IMG/VR virus record: IMGVR_UViG_3300042143_000011
Location: 1 to 25,772 of that record
DNA: 25,772 nt
DNA from: a virus
Reading direction: 5' to 3' (one strand)
A program made the position numbers and the translations under genes. Every line of letters starts with the position of its first letter. The first letter of the stretch is position 1. The notes under the pieces were generated by a model, which was not told where the DNA came from, did no database searches, and worked only from the letters and a program-made list of their open reading frames with translations. Below, one piece after another: positions 7,601 through 13,828 of this stretch.

Positions 7601-10600
7601 CTTGAACTAAGGATGGGTGTCTTCTAACCATATCTGCAGGAATAACGTACTCATTAGCATGAACTACACCTACAGGTGTAGTATCCCTAGGGGAAGAGTA
7701 GGTATACCCACCACCACTCCAACCTGAAAATATACTGTCAAAAAAAGAACTAGCGGCACTACTAACTAGTCCTGATGCTACACTTGCTATAGGATTTACT
7801 ACAAGTGTTTTAAGCATCTCTCTAGCTATAGAGTTAGCTACATTTTTAGCTAATTTCTCTAAGTCTAAATAGCCATCGGAAGTAGCATCAAAGAAGTCCA
7901 TAAACCCATCAGTCATAGCATCCGTCATAGCTGCATGAATAGACATTGCGGCTTCAGCAACTGTCTGTTGGTTACGTAAGAACTCTGAGTTCGCTAATTT
8001 CCACCCAGCCACAAAGTCATCTGAGTTTTTAATTCTATCTTCTTCTAGTTTTCTTAAAGCTCGTAGTCTTTGTTCCTCTAACTGTAGCTGTTTTAGCTTT
8101 TCGTCCTCTAGGTTATTCTCTTGTTCTTTAAGTTTATTTGTAAGCTCTTGTTCCTTACCCTCGTTTAATTTCCCCTTTAGTAAAAGTTGCTTTGCTTTAA
8201 TATCTACAATATTCTCTTCTATTTTGGAAATAGCAGTAGTGGTAACTACAATATCCCCTAAGACATTTGCGTAAGCATTTTCAGACTCTAAAAGGTCTGT
8301 ACGGAGCCCTTGGTAATATTGCGTAGCCTCATTTATAGCCCTGTGTGCTTTTTCTTTATCCTGTTCAAGCCTTAAGGATTCTACCTCATTTTTATTTTTT
8401 GCAATTACAGCATCCACTTGGGCTAAAATATCTTTTGTAGTTGCCCTAACAATAGCGGCTTTTTGGTCTGCAATTTTCTTATCTAGCTCAGCTTGAGCTG
8501 TGATAGTAGTTAAAGCACCCCTTTGTTGTTCATAATACTCTAATATTTTCTTTTGGGTTACTAGGGTGTCCCCATCCGCTTTCATGCTAGAAACAGCTAG
8601 CTCTATTTTTTTAAGTTGTGTATCATCAATTTTATCTTGTAGTGTAGCTTTCTTTTGCATAATATCTAATTCAATATTTTGTTTTTCTGATAAGCTACTT
8701 GTTAGTTTCTTTTTCTCTTCTAATAACGCTATGTTCTTAGTGAGTCTGCCTACTTCATCACCACGAGATATAATATCATTCTTAGCCTGCTCTATAGCTA
8801 TACCTTGTCTTTGTACTTCTAGGTTTGCCTCACTAAGTTTTTTACGGTACTCTGCTTGTTGTGCTTCAAATGTGGATATATCTTTGAATTTATGTTTTGC
8901 CTCATCCAAAGCCGTTAGTAATGTAGAGTATACTGATACCTTATCCCCAATAAATGTATCAGATAACATAGTCTCTTGTTTAGTAAAAGAGTTTAGAATC
9001 TTTTTATCGTTTTCATCTATGTTCTTAGCTACTGCGTTATTTGCTTGTACAACTTTAGTTGCATACTCTTGGAATGCCTCCTTACTTAGGGCTACTTGTC
9101 TTCTTACAGAAGCAAATTTAGCGTCCTCTGGTAGGCTATTCTCTATTTTCTGAAAAATAGTAGTAATTTTAGCAATATCCGTAGTATCAATAGTTTGTAG
9201 TTCTTTTAGCCCCTCTACAATAGGTGTAAGACCACCACCACTATTTTCTTGGGAGGTATACTTTATTAAGTCATCTAGTCCTTTAGTTAACTTATCCTTT
9301 TGTTTATCAAAGCTTCCTTGAACTAAGGAAAGGTCCATAAAGTTACCTAGGTCTACTGCAGATACTAGCCGGGACATAGACTCTTTTAGTCCCTTAATAG
9401 CTTCTTCTTTTATTAAATTCTTAAATGTACTAACAATAGTATCGCTTACAATCACCCCTTGTTCTACAACAACACCAGTAATTCTACTAAATACTTCCTT
9501 AAACGCCTCAGGTGCTCCCTCTAGTTGGTCTGTAGGCATCATACGCTCGTATGCTTTATCAATAGGGAGATTAGCAGCATTAGCAAACTCTTGAGCACTA
9601 TTTTTAATAGTTGTGGCTATTTGTACAAGTACATCCTCTGTAAGCTCCCCTGTTTTCTGTAGGTTGTACGCATCTTGTACTAATTGGGTTGTAAGTTCTT
9701 TATTTAATACAATTTTATTATACTTCTCTGTGGACACCTTTAGACGTTCTTGTGCCTCAGTGAGGGTATTAGTAGCTACTACTGCCCCCACAAGACTGGG
9801 GGCTACTATAGCCAATGCTGCCCCTAGCGCGACAATTACTGGGGTAGCTGCTGCTATAGCTGCAGAAATAGCAGCTATAGCTGCTGCACCCCCTATAGCT
9901 GCAACCACCCCCACTATTATTTGTGCAACAGCTTTAACAGCAGCCCCATTCTCTAACAGGAATTGTGTTAATTTTTGTACAGAGTCTGCTAAGGGTTCTA
10001 CCCCCTCTCTTCCTGTCTCTAATAACGCTACCTTAGCTCTCTGCCATGTTGCCTCATAAGATTCCACTACAGCTTTAGATTTGTCTAATGTACCTGCTGA
10101 CTTAGTAACCATCCCATCAAGCTCCCGGATTACTACAGAGGCATTAGCACGTAAAGCTACAAGGATATTTCTCTCTAGTAGGTCCATACCAGAAATCATT
10201 GTATTAAATTCGGTATTTGAGATTTTAGTCATTTGTTGTAATAACCCAACAAATGCCTCGTTAGAAGCAGTACCGCCCTTTGATATAGCATCCGCCAAAG
10301 AACTTTGGGATACCCCAAGTGCGTCAAAGAAATCTTTCACCTCGCCAGAACTGGAGGTAAGTAGTGTGGAGAATTTCCTTACTTGTGTACCAGCGGTACT
10401 TGCATTAAACCCTGCGTTACTTAGTCCTATCGCCATAGCACCAATAGCATCTACAGTGAAGCCTACAGCTGTTGCGGTTGCTAATGCATAGTTAGAGAAA
10501 GTACCAATATCCTGTACTGACATTCTTGATTGGTTAGCCATATACGCCAACTTATCCCCAAGCTCTTGTGCACTATAGCTCGTCTTACCTTGTGCTAAAG

Positions 10601-12128
10601 CTAACTCACCAAATACTTGCAAATACGTAGCCATTGCATTAGACGCGGTAGCTACAGACTCCCCTGTTAGTTTTGCTAATAACATAGTGGCTTTAGTAGC
10701 TTGTTCAATATCTTTAGAATTTGTGCCAGCTCTTGTTAACTCCAAGGCTGCACTATTTACTTCTCTTAACTCTCCACCATATTGTTTTGTTAGGTTTATA
10801 AGTTGTCTCTCAATCACCATACCTGCTTCTAGTCTTTCGTTATAGTTACCACGAACATCAGAAACAGCAGAAAGCATACGTGCAGATTTATCTACCTCAA
10901 CAAGGTATCGAAGTTCTTCACGAAAAGCCCCAGTAACTAATTGTTGCATTTGGTATAAACCAAAATATGCAGAGGCTCTAGCAGCAATATTCTTAAACCA
11001 CTGAAGTCTATCAAGTTTTGTTAATTCATCTTTCATACTAGCTACTACTTTACCTTGTTGTGCAAAGGCAAGAGTAGACGCAGTCATTGTTTGTTTTAGT
11101 TGTACTTCTTGAGCCCCCATAGTATTTAAAAGTTTTTTAGCTCTACTAGAGTTAGCTTCCCCTTTTTGAACTAATTCTTGGTACTCCGCCCCAGTAGCTC
11201 TTAGGTTTTCCCTAAGTCTTGTAATTAAAGCTATTGTTGCTTGGGTGTCTACTTTCATTTTTTCTAGCTCTGTGTTAGCAGTAGCTTTAGCTGTTGGAGA
11301 GGCAAGCTTAGCTGAATTTATACTTCTTTGTAGCTCATGAATATTCTTATCATACTTTAAAATTGCCATATCGGCGGCATCTATAGCCTTCATAGAAGAT
11401 TTTATTTGCGCTACCATACCTGTAGTATTAAAAGAGGAGGTAGTATCCATTATAGACTTTACAGTATTTTTAAGTGTTATAAATTTTACATTTGTTTTAT
11501 CCATCTCTATACTAAAATTCCGTAACCCACTAGTACTAAGACTAGATACTAAATTTGTACCTGGGAAAGCCTCAATACTTGCTTTCATTGAATTTAGCTT
11601 ACCTAAGTACGCAGTAAGATTTGATATTTCAGTAGTAGAAATAAATGCCTTTTTATTTGTAAGAATGTTGTTAACTTTAACTATCTCACTTGTAATAGTA
11701 GACTGTATAGCTTGTTCTTTTCTTAGGGCACTGAGCCTTTCAGCAGAAGACACTCTTTGGTATTTATCTAACTTAGTTGTTTGTTCCATCTGTTTTGTTA
11801 TTGTTTTACTCATAACAGACATAGCACTATTAACACTAGCAATACTTACAGCAACCTCAGAGAATATACTAGCCATATCTGAGCCAGTACCACTTTTTAA
11901 TTTATCCCCCAAAGTACTAACTAAAGATAACATATCAAGTATAGTTTTTTTAAAATTTTTACCTATACTTTTATCTGGGAAAAGGTTGCCCCCTACACTA
12001 CTTAATTCCATAAGTGCAGTGGTAGTTTTTGCTATATCCCCCTGTAGTTCTTTTAGTACTTTTTTTGCCTGTACATCATCTAATGTTACGTCTATGTTAG
12101 CTTCAAATTTTTCTTCTCTATAGCCCAT
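4611..12128 (-). CDS. Tail tape measure protein, unusually long (2505 aa)
   Basis: The best start is ATG at 12128 with AAGGA six bases upstream; a TTG two codons earlier is less likely. The protein sets tail length and is ejected during infection. Residues about 400-640 match the TP901-type tape measure core (LINLTKQYGGELREVNSAALELTRAGTNSKDIEQA, read here as key blocks LTRAG, MANQSRMS, GLSNAGFNASTAGTQ). Residues 730-785 are a long hydrophobic Ala/Ile/Val segment, likely the membrane-active part. Residues 1040-1350 are charged and coiled-coil-like. A GVVHANEYVIP motif near 1490, normally close to the C-terminus of tape measures, is followed by a Gly/Asp/Tyr-rich stretch, two glycine-zipper repeats (about 1586-1642 and 1668-1722), about 700 further residues, and a second GVVHKGEYVV motif near 2435. 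Confidence 0.95.
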   Translation of the reverse strand: MGYREEKFEANIDVTLDDVQAKKVLKELQGDIAKTTTALMELSSVGGNLFPDKSIGKNFKKTILDMLSLVSTLGDKLKSGTGSDMASIFSEVAVSIASVNSAMSVMSKTITKQMEQTTKLDKYQRVSSAERLSALRKEQAIQSTITSEIVKVNNILTNKKAFISTTEISNLTAYLGKLNSMKASIEAFPGTNLVSSLSTSGLRNFSIEMDKTNVKFITLKNTVKSIMDTTSSFNTTGMVAQIKSSMKAIDAADMAILKYDKNIHELQRSINSAKLASPTAKATANTELEKMKVDTQATIALITRLRENLRATGAEYQELVQKGEANSSRAKKLLNTMGAQEVQLKQTMTASTLAFAQQGKVVASMKDELTKLDRLQWFKNIAARASAYFGLYQMQQLVTGAFREELRYLVEVDKSARMLSAVSDVRGNYNERLEAGMVIERQLINLTKQYGGELREVNSAALELTRAGTNSKDIEQATKATMLLAKLTGESVATASNAMATYLQVFGELALAQGKTSYSAQELGDKLAYMANQSRMSVQDIGTFSNYALATATAVGFTVDAIGAMAIGLSNAGFNASTAGTQVRKFSTLLTSSSGEVKDFFDALGVSQSSLADAISKGGTASNEAFVGLLQQMTKISNTEFNTMISGMDLLERNILVALRANASVVIRELDGMVTKSAGTLDKSKAVVESYEATWQRAKVALLETGREGVEPLADSVQKLTQFLLENGAAVKAVAQIIVGVVAAIGGAAAIAAISAAIAAATPVIVALGAALAIVAPSLVGAVVATNTLTEAQERLKVSTEKYNKIVLNKELTTQLVQDAYNLQKTGELTEDVLVQIATTIKNSAQEFANAANLPIDKAYERMMPTDQLEGAPEAFKEVFSRITGVVVEQGVIVSDTIVSTFKNLIKEEAIKGLKESMSRLVSAVDLGNFMDLSLVQGSFDKQKDKLTKGLDDLIKYTSQENSGGGLTPIVEGLKELQTIDTTDIAKITTIFQKIENSLPEDAKFASVRRQVALSKEAFQEYATKVVQANNAVAKNIDENDKKILNSFTKQETMLSDTFIGDKVSVYSTLLTALDEAKHKFKDISTFEAQQAEYRKKLSEANLEVQRQGIAIEQAKNDIISRGDEVGRLTKNIALLEEKKKLTSSLSEKQNIELDIMQKKATLQDKIDDTQLKKIELAVSSMKADGDTLVTQKKILEYYEQQRGALTTITAQAELDKKIADQKAAIVRATTKDILAQVDAVIAKNKNEVESLRLEQDKEKAHRAINEATQYYQGLRTDLLESENAYANVLGDIVVTTTAISKIEENIVDIKAKQLLLKGKLNEGKEQELTNKLKEQENNLEDEKLKQLQLEEQRLRALRKLEEDRIKNSDDFVAGWKLANSEFLRNQQTVAEAAMSIHAAMTDAMTDGFMDFFDATSDGYLDLEKLAKNVANSIAREMLKTLVVNPIASVASGLVSSAASSFFDSIFSGWSGGGYTYSSPRDTTPVGVVHANEYVIPADMVRRHPSLVQGLEAERRGFRGFMTGGDTSDENSDDDGGYGGYGGYGDDGGYGGSSHALNADGNDTGGGIPGNYDGFGEISTGFQETATGFTFDGTSIIGNVIGAVLGGVLGGPLGAAIGGALGKGIGMAIDGGATTSIGGSGMNTDGNPIGVGGLFGVTTNTPGQPPNGFTIDGTAILGKAGGAILGGLALGPLGAALGGALGGALGTAIDGGATTTIGGVSIGKSADEEATVSVGGTSYSSNTDATLAAINSSIGNYASGELGEDDRYKFTGSTTAQEIADIIINDGIKQDVIAAATGIYKDIFSDAPSLLEGADKDWLTLFNAYAEKGNEALLETVLDGSLFDTPNFYKIWETYAKDLDITVSEALAQALGSMKETKRDFELWKTGRTDPIGQLGLEAQYAKDDVEKLADSFGITGVTVENFSERYSEAIKKSLDPTTIERWNALGAAIIADTDAADKLANALRQDTATKFNKDYANQLTWNALIETATATTVTNTNATSSATNAVNSMTEAANDYVNTLEASIGIFDNVITALAGAIEDLQSEMVDGTTYYNRALYEAKQAELALSYENIESMEAYEDAVAKVISSLSNHLKTSNYSSERDYVFAKAIAIKELSELQVQTVTERDLLQDVVDELKISNANTASTANNTGYTADNTQSLGTKIWQLTTAVIAGADAQVLTLNSAIQAIKTSTYTIILGASAEATLFDIFEDLKGFESVSAKQLQDGIFDIVNGVVGALDTNSNGIYEIIRGINAQGENLLLLDPNEDGIIDTVLKYDASGKLTEIATNTKDLVASFDNFEGVKTFVTNNIIQNGGTVSSGGSVSFSPSVSNETGIETLRQQLEHYKNSFDIISNNQLHGSEYYRANPTEWKQLMSIVGQMDMLATNMVGLGDTRSETTAYTSIYDQWKEWAIGRGLPVYATGGYTGDGGKYDIAGVVHKGEYVVNSKTTKDLGLNNSVGIFKDILGELRALKRENTDMKSLLIKLTADNTKQLSTQRALLAQAS
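6960..7125 (-). repeat. Second copy of an internal duplication in the tape measure gene
   Basis: This segment encodes FTIDGTAILG, then a glycine zipper (GGAILGGLALGPLGAALGG) and AIDGGATTTIGG. It is a diverged direct repeat of the segment at about 7202-7370, which encodes FTFDGTSIIG, a similar zipper and AIDGGATTSIGG. The DNA shares runs such as the one encoding the AIDGGAT block. Glycine zippers of this kind insert in or span membranes in other proteins; here that is inference. Confidence 0.75.
7202..7370 (-). repeat. First copy of an internal duplication in the tape measure gene
   Basis: This encodes residues of about 1586-1642: FTFDGTSIIGNVIGAVLGG, a continuing Gly/Ala/Leu zipper, and AIDGGATTSIGG. 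It repeats, with divergence, at 6960-7125. The spacing between copies is about 240 bases, so the duplicated unit probably includes the intervening GFT-leading segment as well. Confidence 0.75.
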
Positions 12129-12137
12129 ACTCAATCC

Positions 12138-12827
12138 TTACTTGTGTTGACTTGCCTCCAAATCACTTATAAATTTCTTAACAACATTCACGGCTACCCC
12201 AAAAAACTCAGTCTGCTCGGGGACACCCCCAAGTTCTGGAAGTACCCCCTTATCCCAAGAATAGTAAGCGTTAAATATGTCCGAAACTAACTCATTATCT
12301 TTATAATACATAGGGCAATGGTCATAGGTTATGTTACCTAAAATCACCTTAAAATCTTTATCAAAAATCTTATCGTAGTCCTCTCGGAACTTACAGTTTC
12401 TTGCAGTGTCTATTCCTCTTTCTTTACACACGGAGCATTTCCATGTATCTGTAGAAAACTTAGAGTCCATAGCCAAAGTTACATTCATATTAATCTTGGA
12501 TATAACCTCGTTAGTTATGGTAGATACTTCATAAATTGTTTGTGCTATTTCTGTACGTGTTTGTATTGGGAGTATGTTTAAGTCTGTAGGGGGTACAATA
12601 GTACCGTCTGTGTAGTACGCATTAACATACCGCAGTACGCCACGCTCTAGTAATATGAGGTTAATTTGATTAGCACTTTGCGTGTCTAGTGCCCGTATAA
12701 AGTCTAAATCTCTTACAGATAGTGCCCTGAACACTACTTGGAAAGGGTTTAAGTTCTCTGGGTCTTGGTCTATAGTAAATAAGTACTCTCTGCGATAGAG
12801 AGTACTTAAAGATACCTTACTGTTCAT
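12138..12827 (-). CDS. Tail assembly chaperone, second (T-like) component with a Cys cluster
   Basis: This 229-aa gene lies directly upstream of the tape measure gene and after another small tail gene, the standard place for the tail assembly chaperone pair (lambda G and T analogues). Its ATG overlaps the preceding stop as TAATG, and the upstream sequence AAAAAGAAATA has no GGAG core, so it is either translationally coupled or reached by a -1 frameshift. Residues 1-120 are mostly helical (FRALSVRDLDFIRALDTQS). A cluster Cys131-x2-Cys134, Cys145, His170 and Cys171 could bind zinc. The chaperone role is inferred from position and size; the cysteine cluster is not part of the textbook lambda proteins, so a separate tail or hub function is possible. 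Confidence 0.65.
   Translation of the reverse strand: MNSKVSLSTLYRREYLFTIDQDPENLNPFQVVFRALSVRDLDFIRALDTQSANQINLILLERGVLRYVNAYYTDGTIVPPTDLNILPIQTRTEIAQTIYEVSTITNEVISKINMNVTLAMDSKFSTDTWKCSVCKERGIDTARNCKFREDYDKIFDKDFKVILGNITYDHCPMYYKDNELVSDIFNAYYSWDKGVLPELGGVPEQTEFFGVAVNVVKKFISDLEASQHK
12780..12808 (-). other. Strong hairpin within the 5' coding region of chaperone 2
   Basis: A perfect 12-bp inverted repeat (TAAGTACTCTCT paired with AGAGAGTACTTA) encloses a 5-base loop. It encodes residues 7-16 of the second chaperone gene and starts 24 bases downstream of the AAAAAG run described at 12833-12838. It could stall ribosomes and stimulate frameshifting or limit initiation at the TAATG start. No U-tract follows, so it is not a terminator. 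Confidence 0.6.
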
Positions 12828-13270
12828 TATTTCTTTTTAGTAGCGGTAGTTTCTTCTGAAACTTCTGGCGCTTCTGTCTTTTTAATATTACCTAAAATAG
12901 TGTCAGCATTCTCAGGGAATTTTGATACTGCTACAATAGCGTTTGCAATCTCAGCAATTACTGCGGGCGGTAACAACGCTAAACACTCATCAAGTACTTC
13001 GCCTTTTGCGTTCTTCTTGATAGGGTAGTCTGTTTCACCATCTGTAAGGTTACTCCAAGATTTGATACCATACTTAAGTGCCTTAAGGTTGTAAGTACCT
13101 TGTTTTAACGTGATAGACTCTTCACCACCAAAAATTACATAACCATCATCCAGTAATGCGAGTACTTTGGAATCTAGCGATGAGATAACAACTGTAAAAG
13201 CGTCATCTTTACCTCTCTCTGAGAAAGGAACAAAAGTGTATTCTTTGCTTCGTGAAACAAATAATGCCAT
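12827..13270 (-). CDS. Tail assembly chaperone, first (G-like) component
   Basis: The start is the ATG at 13270, seven bases after GGAGG; an in-frame upstream extension to 13345 runs through a hairpin and has no ribosome site. The 147-aa product opens with MALFVSRSKEYTFVPFSERGK and is acidic, with a helical centre (LDECLALLPPAVIAEIANAIVAVS) and a charged tail ending in ATKKK. Small acidic proteins upstream of the tape measure gene, overlapping a second frame, are usually the G-type tail chaperone. The gene ends in AAA AAG AAA TAA, where a -1 slip would join it to the next gene. Its SD is complementary to the loop of an upstream hairpin (13302-13339), unlike all other structural genes here. 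Confidence 0.7.
   Translation of the reverse strand: MALFVSRSKEYTFVPFSERGKDDAFTVVISSLDSKVLALLDDGYVIFGGEESITLKQGTYNLKALKYGIKSWSNLTDGETDYPIKKNAKGEVLDECLALLPPAVIAEIANAIVAVSKFPENADTILGNIKKTEAPEVSEETTATKKK
12833..12838 (-). other. Candidate -1 frameshift slip site joining the two chaperones
   Basis: The minus strand reads ACT AAA AAG AAA TAA TG at the end of the first chaperone gene. A -1 slip on AAA AAG would read GAA ATA ATG and enter the second chaperone frame without meeting a stop. The seven bases are TAAAAAG, so the A site can slip perfectly while the P site pairing is imperfect. A 12-bp hairpin starts 24 bases downstream, farther than the usual 5-9. The arrangement matches the lambda G/G-T layout; the slip itself is inference. 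Confidence 0.4.
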
Positions 13271-13301
13271 GGTAAAACCTCCGTAAAATATAAAAGTGTA
13301 A

Positions 13302-13339
13302 CTACTACAACCCAAGGGAGGCAACTTGGGCTGTAGTAG
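13302..13339 (-). promoter_or_regulatory. SD-complementary hairpin upstream of the first tail chaperone
   Basis: In minus-strand sense a 15-bp stem (CTACTACAGCCCAAG with CTTGGGTTGTAGTAG, one G-U pair) closes an 8-base loop TTGCCTCC. The loop CCTCC is complementary to the GGAGG of the chaperone gene at 13278-13282, 19 bases downstream of the stem. It is the same design as the hairpins ahead of the three HEG genes. The outer 5 bases of the 5' arm can alternatively pair in a competing 7-bp hairpin at 13335-13353 (AGTAGGA, loop CGTGT, TCCTACT), so two mutually exclusive folds are possible. Confidence 0.65.
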
Positions 13340-13351
13340 GAACACGTCCTA

Positions 13352-13828
13352 CTAGTTATATGGGGAAATTTTATATTCCTCAAATAACTCTGATAATCTT
13401 TTAGTTAATTTACTCGACTTTGGGTACTCTGGGAAGTTACTAACTGTACATATACTTTTTAACTTATTGTAATTACGTTTAGAGACAGTAGGTGCTTTAG
13501 GTTTTTCGTTTGGATGTATATAGTCTGTTGGTGGTGCTTTATGGTATTCAATCAAGCTTAGTAACCATTGCTCTAAATTAGGTATACCAAACCTCTTAGC
13601 TGCGTTAACTACCTTACCCTCCATACAGTTACAACTAGCACAACATAACCCCCTAATCAACCCTGCACCATTTTCACCAATAACTTCTTTAGATGTCATA
13701 TGCTTGTGGTCTATATGTGTACGAATACCCCCTAAGGCACCCCCACATATAGCACACCGCCCGTTTTGTTTACTGTATAATAACAGCCTAATACTTGGTA
13801 GGTCTTTACTTGTTGTTTGTATTAACAT
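13352..13828 (-). CDS. Recombination endonuclease VII-like (T4 gp49-type) nuclease
   Basis: The 158-aa product has the endonuclease VII layout: zinc ligands Cys25-x2-Cys28 and Cys63-x2-Cys66, the catalytic HIDHKH block with Asp40 and His41, and RGLCCASCN ending in Asn67. The spacing and total length are close to those of T4 gp49, a 157-aa enzyme that cuts Holliday junctions and branched DNA before packaging. The ATG at 13828 overlaps the end of HEG2 by seven bases, so the two are co-translated. Placement inside a tail operon, next to homing-type genes, is odd for a resolvase; the family also supplies free-standing mobile nucleases. The domain call is firm, the role (resolvase or mobile nuclease) is open. 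Confidence 0.85.
   Translation of the reverse strand: MLIQTTSKDLPSIRLLLYSKQNGRCAICGGALGGIRTHIDHKHMTSKEVIGENGAGLIRGLCCASCNCMEGKVVNAAKRFGIPNLEQWLLSLIEYHKAPPTDYIHPNEKPKAPTVSKRNYNKLKSICTVSNFPEYPKSSKLTKRLSELFEEYKISPYN

Noticed and set aside
9840-9895. Palindromic GCTGCTATAGCTGC-type DNA in the tape measure gene
   Set aside because: It arises from Ala/Ile codon repetition in the hydrophobic segment; no regulatory context.
8566-10491. Long plus-strand open frames opposite the tape measure gene
   Set aside because: Ser/Cys/Phe-rich compositions are typical antisense shadows; there is no plus-strand promoter or SD, and every recognisable gene in the window is on the minus strand.
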